64,000 bases of DNA from Alphaproteobacteria bacterium (GCA_019749935.1 JAIEPD010000001.1:1-64000); one strand, 5' to 3'; positions 9,372 through 19,529 are shown, numbered from the stretch's first letter. The notes: a model not told the origin generated them from the sequence alone. Translations and numbers: made by a program.

Positions 9372-10091
9372 AAGGGTCTGTCCCAGATAACATGAACTAA
9401 TGTTATAAGGGAAAGATAGGAAAGAGCCGCTTAAGTAAAAATATACAAGGAAAGCTAATAGAACATTTTGTAGCTGGTACGACAGCTCAGTGTGCAGCTG
9501 AGATTATAGGGATTAACCATAAGACAGGCGCCTATTACTTTCAAAGGCTTCGAGAGATTATAAGCCAACATCTTGAACAAGAATCTCAAGAGGTTTTTGG
9601 TGGAGAAATAGAAGTCGATGAATCTTATTTTGGAGGAGCCAGGAAAGGGAATCGAGGTCGTGGCTCTGCAGGCAAGATTTCTGTGTTTAGTTTATTAAAA
9701 CGAGGTGGCCGAGTCTATACAAAGATTATTCTGGATGCCTCTTCAGCGACACTCATACCCATTATTGAACGCAAAGTCGTGCCTAATAGTATTGTGTATT
9801 CTGATTGTTGGCGAGCTTATAATGTTCTGGATGTTTCAGACTTTAAACATTACCGCATTAATCATTCCGTGTTATTTGCTGATAAAAAGCACCCTATCAA
9901 TGGAATTGAGAACTTTTGGAATCAAGCAAAAAGACATATGCGTAAATTTAATGGTATTCCTAAAGAAACTTTTGGGCTATTTCTTAAGGAATGCGAATGG
10001 CGTTTTAATAACCCTAACCCAAAAACTCAACTACGCCTGTTAAATCAATCGGTGAAAGGCAATCTTAATTAATTATCTGGGACAGCCCCTT
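9372..10091 (+). mobile_element. IS1595-family (ISXO2-like) insertion sequence
   Basis: Terminal inverted repeats AAGGGTCTGTCCCAGATAA (9372-9390) and TTATCTGGGACAGCCCCTT (10073-10091), 18/19 match, flanking a transposase-like frame. Confidence 0.85.
9416..10072 (+). pseudogene. IS1595-family transposase, start codon lost (ATA where ATG is expected)
   Basis: Uninterrupted frame IGKSRLSKNIQGKLIEHFVAGTTAQCAAEIIG...FGGEIEVDESYFGGARKG...VYSDCWRAYN...HPINGIENFWNQAKRH...; no in-frame ATG/GTG/TTG between upstream stop TAA 9398-9400 and GTG 9683. Confidence 0.75.
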
Positions 10092-10267
10092 AAATATTTC
10101 TATTTTTTAAAATTTTCTCCCTTAAAAGCGAAGGCAGATTTATTGTATATCTTTAAGATAATTCTTTTTAATTTTTAAAATTAAGGATGCAGATATTTTG
10201 AAATCTGCTATTTTAAGAAAGAAAATAGATTTATTAAAATAATTTTAAAAATAATTATACCTAAAAT

Positions 10268-10370
10268 GTTTCAAAAAGCCGGGAAGGCGTTTGAGAGGCA
10301 AGGGGCGATGTGTATAGATAATACATGAGTACCGAAGATCTCGAGAAACAACGGACCCGGAATTTGAAAC
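10268..10370. repeat. Inverted-repeat island: GTTTCAAA-AAG-CCGGG ... CCCGG-AA-TTTGAAAC; candidate structured RNA or dispersed repeat
   Basis: 8+5 bp complementary ends 103 nt apart enclosing a relatively GC-rich sequence with internal complementarities, in an otherwise very AT-rich intergenic region. Confidence 0.5.
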
Positions 10371-10403
10371 AGGGGGTATATAATTGTGTTTTTGGGATAG
10401 TAT

Positions 10404-12206
10404 ATGCATTTAACTCCTCCTTTTTCTTCCAAATCTGATTTAACTCATCTTGAGGATTTAAGAAACTTTCTAAAAGAAAATCAATGCGAAGGCGTGATTG
10501 TACCCAGAGTTAATTGCTTTCAGGGGGAATATGTTGCTCCTTTTGAAGAAAGACTCGCTTGGTTAACAGGTTTTACAGGCTCTGCAGGCTTTGCGATCGT
10601 TCTTTTGGATAAAGCATGTTTGTTTGTGGATGGGCGTTATACATTGCAAGCTCAAAGGCAAGCCAATTTATCTATGTTTGAAGTTAGAGGTTTTAGCCAA
10701 GCAGAGATTAGAAAATGGCTTCTTGAGCATCTTCCTCCCAACGGAATTATACTTTATGATCCTTGGCTTCACACTGTCCAGCAATTTAAAGAATGGAAAC
10801 TTTTGGTGGCTGAGGCAGGAGGGATTCTTAAAGCTTGTGAAGAAAATCCTATTGATAAAGTGTGGAAGGATAAACCAGCTGCACTTCTTAAACCTATTGT
10901 ACCCCATCCTTTGCAGTGGAGTGGACAAGAAAGCATAGAAAAACGCCAACGAATTTGCCGCATTTTAGAACAAGCGAAAGTCAGCGGCCTTATCTTAACG
11001 TCTCCAGATTCAATCGCCTGGCTTTTAAATATTAGAGGGGGAGATGTTCGTTACACTCCTATTTGTCATGCTTTTATGATTTTAAGAGCGGATGCTTCGG
11101 CAGATGTCTATGTGCATTTAGGAAAAGTTACAGATGAAATTAGAGAATACTGCGGCCCAACTGTCAGGTGGAATGCAGGCGAGAATTTTATAGAGGATCT
11201 AGCATCTTTAGAAGGAAATATTCTGCTTGATCCTAAACAGTCTCCTCACAAGATCGTTGATACCCTGCAAGAGGTTGGAATCAAGATCATTTATGGGGAT
11301 GATCCTTGTGTTATTATGAGGGCAATCAAGAACACGGTTGAGCTAAAAGGCGCTCATGCTGCGCATCAGCGAGACAGTGTCGCTGTGATTAACTTTTTAG
11401 CATGGCTGGATAAAAATGTATTCCACATGGAGATAACAGAAATTGATGCGGCTAAATACCTAGAATCTGAACGCCGCAAACAGTTTAATTTCCAAGATTT
11501 AAGCTTTGCAAGCATTTCCTCAGCAGGGGCTAATGCTGCAATTGTGCATTATCATCCAACACCTGAAACAAATACGATTTTAAAAGAAAATTCTTTGTAT
11601 TTAATTGATTCAGGGGGGCAGTACCTGGAGGGAACAACAGATATTACGCGGACTGTTGCTGTGGGCGAGCCGACCGAAGAGCAAAAAGATCGTTATACTC
11701 GCGTACTCAAAGGACATATTGCTATAGCATCAGCTATCTTTCCAATCGGAACAACCGGAACTCAGTTGGATGTGCTTGCGCGTCTTTATCTGTGGAAAGC
11801 GGGACTTGATTTTGATCATGGAACAGGCCATGGCGTTGGCAGCTATTTGAATGTCCATGAAGGACCTCATCGCATCAGTAAAATTATCAATACCGTAGCC
11901 CTGCAACCTGGGATGATAGTGTCTAATGAACCAGGATATTACAAAACAGGAGAGTATGGTATAAGACTTGAGAATTTGATTGCTGTAATCAAATTACCTG
12001 CATTTGGGGAAAGAGAGATGCTCACTTTTGAGAATTTAACGCTTATTCCTTATGATAAAAAACTGATCGATTTAAAAAGTCTTTCGCATGAGGAGCAAGT
12101 ATGGCTAGATTCTTACCATCAAAAGGTATGGGATACACTGTCTTCTCATGTAGATCCTGAGGCTGTAGAATGGCTAAAAGAAGTTACTGCGCCATTGGCT
12201 TTTTAG
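10404..12206 (+). CDS. pepP: Aminopeptidase P family protein (Xaa-Pro aminopeptidase)
   Basis: LIDSGGQYLEGTTDITRT, HGTGHGVGSYLNVHEGP, SNEPGYY metal-binding motifs of M24B peptidase, with N-terminal creatinase domain. Confidence 0.92.
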   Translation: MHLTPPFSSKSDLTHLEDLRNFLKENQCEGVIVPRVNCFQGEYVAPFEERLAWLTGFTGSAGFAIVLLDKACLFVDGRYTLQAQRQANLSMFEVRGFSQAEIRKWLLEHLPPNGIILYDPWLHTVQQFKEWKLLVAEAGGILKACEENPIDKVWKDKPAALLKPIVPHPLQWSGQESIEKRQRICRILEQAKVSGLILTSPDSIAWLLNIRGGDVRYTPICHAFMILRADASADVYVHLGKVTDEIREYCGPTVRWNAGENFIEDLASLEGNILLDPKQSPHKIVDTLQEVGIKIIYGDDPCVIMRAIKNTVELKGAHAAHQRDSVAVINFLAWLDKNVFHMEITEIDAAKYLESERRKQFNFQDLSFASISSAGANAAIVHYHPTPETNTILKENSLYLIDSGGQYLEGTTDITRTVAVGEPTEEQKDRYTRVLKGHIAIASAIFPIGTTGTQLDVLARLYLWKAGLDFDHGTGHGVGSYLNVHEGPHRISKIINTVALQPGMIVSNEPGYYKTGEYGIRLENLIAVIKLPAFGEREMLTFENLTLIPYDKKLIDLKSLSHEEQVWLDSYHQKVWDTLSSHVDPEAVEWLKEVTAPLAF

Positions 12207-13428
12207 TGTATCTTGCCATCATAATAAGAGCAATTAGTGCAACGCTTGCTATAAGAGAGCTAACCATAAAGGTAACATGCTCATTATAACACTGCGCAAT
12301 AGTGCCACCAATTGTGCTCGCTAAAACCAAAGAAACAGCGCTCACCAAATAAAAGAACCCAAATCCTGTTCCTCTGAGATCATCCGGAACCGTATCCGCC
12401 ACAAGTGCCAAGAACATGCTTTGAGTGATACCAATTTGTACCCCCCAAACGGCTACACCCGCCATCATTACAAAAATGTTAGGGGCCCAGCTAAGAAGAA
12501 TATCCGCTACAATAAGGACAATGAATCCAAAACCAAGAATCATCTGACGACTCATCTTGTCTGAGAGTCTCCCAATTGGATATGACGCTAAAGAGTTGGT
12601 ACCATTATAGAGGATCAAAATAAGAGGTGTATAACTTTCGGATAAGCCAAAGTTTTGATGCGCATGAAGAATGAGCATTGCTTCGCTGACGCGAGAGAGC
12701 ATGAAAATGGCAGCAACAATCATCAAAAGCCAATATGGCTTTCCTAAGCGAATAACATCACTCCAACGAATTGGGTGACGTACGGGTTTGTTCGTTGTGC
12801 TGTCCATTTCATCTGGAGAACGTGGAGGCTCTTTGACTGCAATAACAAGAATTATAAATGCTAAAACTGCTGGGATTGTTGCAATCCAGAACACGTGTTG
12901 AAAGTTTTGCCCTGTCCAGAGCATGGCACCAACACCAACAATACCACCAACAAATGAACCAGCTGTCGCTAGACTTTGTCTAAGGCCATAGCATGATCCT
13001 TTGATCTCTGGCGGTGAAATGTCGCCGACCAAGGCATCACGCGGTGTTGACTGGATTCCATTTCCAACCCTGTCTAATAAACGTGCTGTAAAAACAGCAC
13101 CAAAAGAAGATGAAATCGCTAAAATTGGACGCGCAAGGGTGGCAAGAGCAAACCCCCAAACCATGATAGCTTTGCGGCGGCGTAAATAGTCACTAAAGAC
13201 TCCAGAAAAAATTCGCGTACCATAAGCACAAGCTTCAACGATTCCTTCTAAAAGGCCAATCCAACCGGTGGCGACACCTAAGATTGTTTTCATATACACA
13301 GCTGAAAGACCAAAAACAATAACGGAAGAAATATTAATTAAAAAGGACGCAAGACCTAATGCCCAAATAGATTTAGGAATGGAAGGCGCATGATCCAGGG
13401 AAGAAGTGCTGAAAAGTTTATTAGGCAT
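12184..13428 (-). CDS. MFS transporter
   Basis: 12-TM-like protein; GLRQSLATAGSFVGG, DRVGNGIQSTPRDALVGD motifs. Confidence 0.88.
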   Translation of the reverse strand: MPNKLFSTSSLDHAPSIPKSIWALGLASFLINISSVIVFGLSAVYMKTILGVATGWIGLLEGIVEACAYGTRIFSGVFSDYLRRRKAIMVWGFALATLARPILAISSSFGAVFTARLLDRVGNGIQSTPRDALVGDISPPEIKGSCYGLRQSLATAGSFVGGIVGVGAMLWTGQNFQHVFWIATIPAVLAFIILVIAVKEPPRSPDEMDSTTNKPVRHPIRWSDVIRLGKPYWLLMIVAAIFMLSRVSEAMLILHAHQNFGLSESYTPLILILYNGTNSLASYPIGRLSDKMSRQMILGFGFIVLIVADILLSWAPNIFVMMAGVAVWGVQIGITQSMFLALVADTVPDDLRGTGFGFFYLVSAVSLVLASTIGGTIAQCYNEHVTFMVSSLIASVALIALIMMARYTKKPMAQ

Positions 13429-13510
13429 AATAGTGTAATTTAAACCAAAAATTAAAAGAAAAATCGTATGATTTTCATTATATTGAACAACCTTTGTATG
13501 GAAATATCAG

Positions 13511-14299
13511 ATGTCTAAACTTGAGAGTAAGAAAGTGCTCGTTACCGGGTCAACGAGCGGTATCGGGCTGGCTATCGCAAAAACCTTTGCTAAGCAAAAC
13601 TCCACAGTAATTCTCAATGGTCTTGGTACTATAGCTGAAATAAAGACGATTATGGATGATTTGTCAAGGCAAACTTCTGGAAAGATTTTTCATTATGGTG
13701 CTGACCTTACAGATCCATTGGCAATAGAAGAAATGATGAAAAAAATCCAAGAGGAAGTGGGAGATATTGATATTTTAATCAACAATGCAGGTGTGCAGCA
13801 TGTTGAAGCAATAGAGACATTTCCTGTCAAAAAATGGGATCAAATTATCGCTCTTAATTTATCTGCTTATTTTCATACCATTCGCCATGCTGTGGGCCCT
13901 ATGAAAGAAAAAGGATGGGGCAGGATTATCAATATTGCTTCAACTCATGGTTTGGTGGCATCGCCTTATAAATCAGCTTATGTGGCAGCAAAGCATGGCG
14001 TTATAGGACTTACAAAGGTTGTAGCGCTAGAAACCGGAGGGCAAGGTGTAACCTGTAATGCCATATGCCCTGGTTGGGTTTTAACTCCACTTGTAGAAGC
14101 ACAAATTAAAGAAAAGGCTAAAAAAAATAATCAAAATTACGAAGAAGCTACCCATGAATTTTTAGCGGAGAAGCATCCATCTTTAGCATTTGTTGAGCCT
14201 CTGCATATTGCTGAAATGTGCTTGTTTTTGTGCTCTGAAGCAGCATCCCAAATGACAGGATCTGCTGTTGCAATGGATGGTGGATGGACGGCACGGTGA
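13511..14299 (+). CDS. bdhA: 3-hydroxybutyrate dehydrogenase (SDR family)
   Basis: VTGSTSGIGLAIA, NNAGVQHV, YVAAKHG; best matches the HBDH type (AGVQHVEAIETFP). Confidence 0.85.
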   Translation: MSKLESKKVLVTGSTSGIGLAIAKTFAKQNSTVILNGLGTIAEIKTIMDDLSRQTSGKIFHYGADLTDPLAIEEMMKKIQEEVGDIDILINNAGVQHVEAIETFPVKKWDQIIALNLSAYFHTIRHAVGPMKEKGWGRIINIASTHGLVASPYKSAYVAAKHGVIGLTKVVALETGGQGVTCNAICPGWVLTPLVEAQIKEKAKKNNQNYEEATHEFLAEKHPSLAFVEPLHIAEMCLFLCSEAASQMTGSAVAMDGGWTAR

Positions 14300-14354
14300 A
14301 AAACAAAAGTTTGCTAAGGTTCTAACTGATCCAACTCGTGACTTTCAGCTAAAA

Positions 14355-15470
14355 ATGTCGCATACTAAAAGAATGAGTATAGATGTTTTCTTCCCCATTG
14401 CCGAGCTTTCTTTAAACCCTTTTCTTATTTTAGGACTAGGGCTTGTAGGTGGTTTTGCCTCCGGAATGCTTGGAATTGGAAGCGGAGTCGTTATAACGCC
14501 TGGTTTGATGATGGTTGGGGTTCCACCTTTAATTGCTGTTGCATCGCAGCTTAATAACTCAATTGGCACAAACTTTATTGGCTTTTTAGGATATTGGCGC
14601 AAGCGCGATGTTGATTTTGGTTTAGCTGGCTATTTATTTATAGGTGGTATTGGCGGCGCGTTTGCAGAATTGTATTTGCTCGACTGGCTTCATCAAGATG
14701 GTGTTGCGTATAAACGTATGGCTCTTGTTTACGCTATTGTTTTAAGCGTTCTTGGTATTGCTATGCTAGCGCAAAATATCAAAGCTTTAACAAAGACAAA
14801 ATCAAATAACAAAGCTGTTATGATGCGTCATTGGATGATTTATATCCCCTTTCATCGAATTTTTACGCGCTCTCGAACAGAGATGAGTGTCCTTGTTCCT
14901 TTGGGAGTGGGTGTTATGACGGGTATGCTCACCTCGACCCTTGGTGGGGGAAATAGTTTATTCATGATGCCGATTGTTGGATATTTAATAGGTCGTACGT
15001 CGCCAGTAGTTGCGGGAACCACTTTGCTAGCTGGTTTCGCAATTACTGTTGCTGTCACACTTGTGCATGGCTTAAAAAGCGAGCCCTTTGACATTTTCTT
15101 AGTATTTATCCTTTTGTTCGGAAGCACGATTGGTTCACAAATAGGCGTTCGATCAAGCTATTCTTTGCCGAGACCTTATTTGGGTTTACTTGGAGGAGTG
15201 GTTATATTATTGATAGGGTCTAAGTTTATCTATGATCTTTTCAAATCTGACGCAGGAACTGATGCAATGATGACAATTACAACTCACAATGATTCCTTAG
15301 CCGAAGGTGTCATATCTGCTGCCAACCCATGGACAGAAGCGTTTTTGCATTTTTTCCAACATGCGCCTTTTTTATATGTGTTATCAGGAATTTTAGGGGT
15401 GATTTTAACCTCCATGTTCATTGAAAAACTTCTTCACCGCATGACATATTCTCGGCGAAGAAAAGCTTAA
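14355..15470 (+). CDS. Sulfite exporter TauE/SafE family membrane protein
   Basis: GFASGMLGIGSGVVITPGLM and TGMLTSTLGGGNSLFMMPIVGYLIG repeats; start probably ATG 14355 rather than track start 14268. Confidence 0.85.
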   Translation: MSHTKRMSIDVFFPIAELSLNPFLILGLGLVGGFASGMLGIGSGVVITPGLMMVGVPPLIAVASQLNNSIGTNFIGFLGYWRKRDVDFGLAGYLFIGGIGGAFAELYLLDWLHQDGVAYKRMALVYAIVLSVLGIAMLAQNIKALTKTKSNNKAVMMRHWMIYIPFHRIFTRSRTEMSVLVPLGVGVMTGMLTSTLGGGNSLFMMPIVGYLIGRTSPVVAGTTLLAGFAITVAVTLVHGLKSEPFDIFLVFILLFGSTIGSQIGVRSSYSLPRPYLGLLGGVVILLIGSKFIYDLFKSDAGTDAMMTITTHNDSLAEGVISAANPWTEAFLHFFQHAPFLYVLSGILGVILTSMFIEKLLHRMTYSRRRKA

Positions 15471-15488
15471 TTAAGCAGGGGTAAACTT

Positions 15489-16613
15489 ATGCGTTTTACT
15501 TCCTTGTTTAAGGTATCTGTTATTTCCATATTCATAGCCTTAATTGCATGGAGATTTATAAAGTATTCATCTTTGAATCACGAAGATGCTTACGTAAATG
15601 TCTATGATTGGTATGGCATGCTCTCAAATGACATTTTAAGACAATTTGAAAAAGAAACAGGTATCCATGTTCGCTACGATCTGTATGATAACAATGAGGT
15701 TTTAGAAGCAAAATTACTCGCAAGTAATTCTGGTTACGACATTGTGTTTCCCTCAGCCAGTCCTTATGTTTCCCGTCAGATTGCGGCTGGTGTTTATCAA
15801 CCTCTCAATAAATCTTTGTTAAACCTTCAGGAGCTTGATCCCATTATTATGGAGAAAATGCAGATAATTGATCCAGGTATGACTTACGCCATTCCTTATT
15901 ATTGGGGAACGCTAGGTATTGCTTTTGATGTGGATAGGATTAATACCTTGCTTCCTGAGGTTTCTCCAGATAGTTATGATCTTCTTTTTAATCCAGAGAA
16001 TCTAAAGCGTCTTGCGCCTTATGGCGTTAGCTTTTTAGAAGAAGCTACAGATGTTTTTCCTTTGGTTCTCTCTTACATAGGGAAAGATCGTGATAGTACA
16101 ATGTCTGAAGATTTGGATAGTGCTTATCAACATCTTTTAAAACTGCGCCCTTACATTCGCAGATTTGCATCCTCAAGATTTGTTAATGACATCGTTATGG
16201 GTGATTCTTGTATTGCACAAGGTTGGTCAGGAGAGGCGCATGAAGCTATTCGCGAAGCAAAAGAATTAGGCCGGAATATCAAATACATTGTTCCGAAAGA
16301 AGGTACTACATTGTGGATTGACTGCCTCGCTATTCCTGTTGGAGCTCCTCATCCCAAAAATGCTCATATTTTTATAAATTTTCTTTTAAGACCTGATATT
16401 AGCGCTAAAATTACGAATAGTATTTTAATTCCAACGACAGTTGTCGCAAGCTTAAAGTTAATAGATCAAAACATTCGAAATGATCCTAGTATTTATCCTT
16501 TAAAAGAAACTATGTTAAAACTGCACTTAGATAAGCCTCAAAAAGATGCAAAAAGTATGGAATATGATAAACTGCGCACGCGAACATGGGCAAAAGTGAG
16601 GTTAAATCGATGA
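15489..16613 (+). CDS. potF: Polyamine ABC transporter substrate-binding protein
   Basis: VNVYDWYGMLSNDILRQFEKETGIHVRYDLYDNNEVLEAKLLA; first gene of a pot operon. Confidence 0.9.
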   Translation: MRFTSLFKVSVISIFIALIAWRFIKYSSLNHEDAYVNVYDWYGMLSNDILRQFEKETGIHVRYDLYDNNEVLEAKLLASNSGYDIVFPSASPYVSRQIAAGVYQPLNKSLLNLQELDPIIMEKMQIIDPGMTYAIPYYWGTLGIAFDVDRINTLLPEVSPDSYDLLFNPENLKRLAPYGVSFLEEATDVFPLVLSYIGKDRDSTMSEDLDSAYQHLLKLRPYIRRFASSRFVNDIVMGDSCIAQGWSGEAHEAIREAKELGRNIKYIVPKEGTTLWIDCLAIPVGAPHPKNAHIFINFLLRPDISAKITNSILIPTTVVASLKLIDQNIRNDPSIYPLKETMLKLHLDKPQKDAKSMEYDKLRTRTWAKVRLNR

Positions 16614-16626
16614 TTAAGGATTTGAA

Positions 16627-17769
16627 ATGCTACCTTTAACACAACCCATGCGCAAATTAGAGCCCTGGCAAGATCCAAATGAGAAGCCTTATATCCAAAT
16701 CGAGAATATTAGTAAAAATTATGGAGCTATTCAGGCAGTCAGAGGTGTTAGTTTATCAATTTACAAAGGTGAGCTTTTCTCGCTTCTGGGTGGATCTGGA
16801 TGCGGGAAAACAACCCTGCTTCGGATGCTTGCTGGATTTGAAACGCCAACAGCAGGCAAGATTTTAATCGACGGCATTGATGTTACGAATTGGGCCCCTT
16901 ATAAGCGTCCTGTTAATATGATGTTTCAATCCTATGCGCTTTTTCCCCACATGACTGTTTACCAGAATATTGCGTTTGGATTAAAACAAGAAAAGCTCAG
17001 TAAAGCTCAAATTCATGAAAGAGTTCAGTGGGGTCTTGATTTAGTACAAATGCTGGGCTTTGCTCACCGTAAACCGCATCAATTATCGGGCGGACAAAGG
17101 CAACGAGTGGCTCTTGTTCGAAGCCTTGTTAAGCAACCAAAATTATTACTCCTTGATGAACCTTTAGCCGCATTGGATAAAAAACTTAGAGAACAAACCC
17201 AGTTTGAGCTTGTTAACATTCAAGAAAGTGTGGGGATTACGTTCGTTTTGGTAACCCATGATCAAGAAGAAGCCATGACGATGTCTACCAGAATGGCTGT
17301 CATGGAGGAGGGGAAAATTCGTCAGATTGGAGTTCCTCATGATGTTTATGAGTTTCCAAGTTCACGTTATGTTGCAGAATTTATAGGAACAAATAATATC
17401 ATCGAAGGGCTGGTCGTTGAAGATGAGCCCGACCACGTTCTGATTGAATCCCTCGAGGCAGGATGTTTTGTGTACGCAACACATGCAGCTTCTATGCCGA
17501 TTGGATCACAAGTCGCAATCGCAATTCGCCCTGAAAAAGTTATGATTTCAGCAACACCCCCTGCGGGCAATAGAAATTGCACGAAAGGTATTGTAAGAGA
17601 AATTGCCTATTTGGGTGACATGTCCATTTATTATGTTGAATTAGAGTCTGGGAAAATCATTCAATCGTCTTTGCCAAATTTATTGCGCCTTTCTGAGAGA
17701 GACGTCAAATGGGATGACGAAGTCTATTTGTTTTGGCGTGCTGAAAATGGGGTCGTGCTTGCAACATGA
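16627..17769 (+). CDS. potG: Polyamine ABC transporter ATP-binding protein
   Basis: Walker A GGSGCGKTT, LSGGQRQRVALVRSL, LLLDEPLAALDKKL; MMFQSYALFPHMTVYQNIAFGLKQ. Confidence 0.95.
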   Translation: MLPLTQPMRKLEPWQDPNEKPYIQIENISKNYGAIQAVRGVSLSIYKGELFSLLGGSGCGKTTLLRMLAGFETPTAGKILIDGIDVTNWAPYKRPVNMMFQSYALFPHMTVYQNIAFGLKQEKLSKAQIHERVQWGLDLVQMLGFAHRKPHQLSGGQRQRVALVRSLVKQPKLLLLDEPLAALDKKLREQTQFELVNIQESVGITFVLVTHDQEEAMTMSTRMAVMEEGKIRQIGVPHDVYEFPSSRYVAEFIGTNNIIEGLVVEDEPDHVLIESLEAGCFVYATHAASMPIGSQVAIAIRPEKVMISATPPAGNRNCTKGIVREIAYLGDMSIYYVELESGKIIQSSLPNLLRLSERDVKWDDEVYLFWRAENGVVLAT

Positions 17770-18725
17770 TAAGTGATGGGTTTTTAAACTATTCATGGCA
17801 ACAAGGCCAAGAAAAACTAAATACTCTTTATATAAAGAGTAAAAACTCGCAGCGTAAACTTGTTGTGATCACACCATATTTGTGGCTTTTTCTTTTTTTT
17901 CTGATTCCTTTCTTTTTAATCCTTAAGATTAGCTTTTCAACATCATTGATTGGTACGCCTCCTTTTTCATCCATTTTTGAATGGGCTGGCGATAACCTTT
18001 TACAAATACGTTTTAATTTTCAAAATTATCTGTCCCTTATTCAGGACTCTTTTTATAGAGAAGCTTTTACTTCATCATTAAAAATTGCTGGATCTTCAAC
18101 ATTATGTTGTTTGGTTTTGGGATATATGATGGCTTATGGCATTAGCCGAGCTAATCCAAAGTGGCGAACTGTTTTACTCCTTTTGGTCGTACTTCCTTTT
18201 TGGACGTCGTTTCTCATTAGAGTTTATGCTTGGATGACTCTCCTTAGCACGCAAGGTCTTATTAACACATTTTTGATGAAAATAGGGCTGATCAATTTTC
18301 CTTTGCAGTTATTAGATAACCCATATGCTGTTTGCATTGGGATTGTTTACTGCTATTTGCCCTTTATGGTATTGCCTATTTATACAACGCTTGAAAAATT
18401 AGACCCCGTTTATGTTGAGGCTGCGTTTGACCTAGGTTGCACTCCTTGGAGGACGTTTTGGAAAGTGACAGTTTCCTTATCAAAGCCAGGAATTATCGCA
18501 GGATGTATTTTGGTTTTTATTCCAGCCATTGGTGAATTTGTTATCCCTGAAATTTTAGGTGGCCCTGATACAATTATGATTGGACGCGCTTTGTGGTGGG
18601 AATTCTTTAACAACAGGGATTGGCCGCTTGCTTGTGCATTGGCTGTCGCTATGGTTTTGTTATTTGTAGCACCCATTATGATTTTCCAAAGGCAGCAAGC
18701 GATTGCCTTAGAACAAGGGGAATAA
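17766..18725 (+). CDS. potH: Polyamine ABC transporter permease
   Basis: ABC permease with EAAFDLGCTPWRTFWKVTVSLSKPGI loop; overlaps potG stop. Confidence 0.92.
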   Translation: MISDGFLNYSWQQGQEKLNTLYIKSKNSQRKLVVITPYLWLFLFFLIPFFLILKISFSTSLIGTPPFSSIFEWAGDNLLQIRFNFQNYLSLIQDSFYREAFTSSLKIAGSSTLCCLVLGYMMAYGISRANPKWRTVLLLLVVLPFWTSFLIRVYAWMTLLSTQGLINTFLMKIGLINFPLQLLDNPYAVCIGIVYCYLPFMVLPIYTTLEKLDPVYVEAAFDLGCTPWRTFWKVTVSLSKPGIIAGCILVFIPAIGEFVIPEILGGPDTIMIGRALWWEFFNNRDWPLACALAVAMVLLFVAPIMIFQRQQAIALEQGE

Positions 18726-18728
18726 TCC

Positions 18729-19529
18729 ATGCGCAGAATGTCTTATAGCGGAACAATAAGCTTAATTATTGGATATGCCTTTTTATATCTTCCTATCTTG
18801 TTTTTGATTATTTTCTCTTTTAATGAATCGCGCTTGCCGGGTGTTTGGGTTGGATTTTCAACGAAATGGTATCATCTTTTATTCGATAACCAAGAGCTTT
18901 TAGCAGCTGTCTTAACTAGCTTTCAAATTGCGTCTATGAGCGCTACAAGTGCGGTTATTTTAGGAACTTTGGCTGCTGTTTCTATGGTGCGTTTTGGCTT
19001 TTTTAGGGGGAGGACGCTTTTTAGTGGTATGATTTCAGCGCCCCTTGTCATGCCAGAGGTTATTACAGGTCTTGCCCTTTTATTAATGTGCGTTACTTTT
19101 GAAAGACTGATTGGTTGGCCCTCTGAACGGGGAATGATGACAGTCACAATTGCTCATACAACACTTGCTATGGCATACGTTTACTTGATTGTCCAAGCTA
19201 GGCTACAAGATTTTGATCGCTCGCTAGAAGAAGCCGCCCAAGATCTTGGGGCAAAGCCAATTATGGTGTTTTTTAAAATAACGCTACCTTTAATTGCTCC
19301 TTCTTTATTAGCTGGATGGTTACTAGCCTTTGCTTTATCTTTAGATGACGTTGTCCTTGCAAGCTTTCTTTCTGGACCAGGTGCTACAACTCTACCCATT
19401 TTAATTTTCTCAAGTTTGCGCTTAGGGATTACTCCTGAAATTAATGCTTTAGCCGCGATTGTTGTTGGAATTGTCAGTATGAGTGTGACGATTGCAGGAT
19501 TTGTGATGGTTAGAAAGAAAAGGATATGA
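18729..19529 (+). CDS. potI: Polyamine ABC transporter permease
   Basis: EEAAQDLGAKPIMVFFKITLPLIAPSLLAGWLLAFALSLDDVVLASF. Confidence 0.92.
   Translation: MRRMSYSGTISLIIGYAFLYLPILFLIIFSFNESRLPGVWVGFSTKWYHLLFDNQELLAAVLTSFQIASMSATSAVILGTLAAVSMVRFGFFRGRTLFSGMISAPLVMPEVITGLALLLMCVTFERLIGWPSERGMMTVTIAHTTLAMAYVYLIVQARLQDFDRSLEEAAQDLGAKPIMVFFKITLPLIAPSLLAGWLLAFALSLDDVVLASFLSGPGATTLPILIFSSLRLGITPEINALAAIVVGIVSMSVTIAGFVMVRKKRI

Noticed and set aside
9705-10043. 112-aa ORF overlapping the IS1595 transposase in another frame
   Set aside because: Shadow of the transposase frame, which has the recognisable DDE domain.
9364-10099. Target-site duplication flanking the IS1595 element
   Set aside because: I compared 8-nt flanks on both sides and saw no convincing direct repeat; the flanks are too A/T-rich to decide.
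10266-10437. Two overlapping mini-ORFs (MFQKAGKAFERQGAMCIDNT and MSTEDLEKQRTRNLKQGVYNCVFGIVYAFNSSFFFQI) as a coding pair
   Set aside because: Very short, no family resemblance; the palindromic ends suggest a structural rather than coding element, so not called as CDS.
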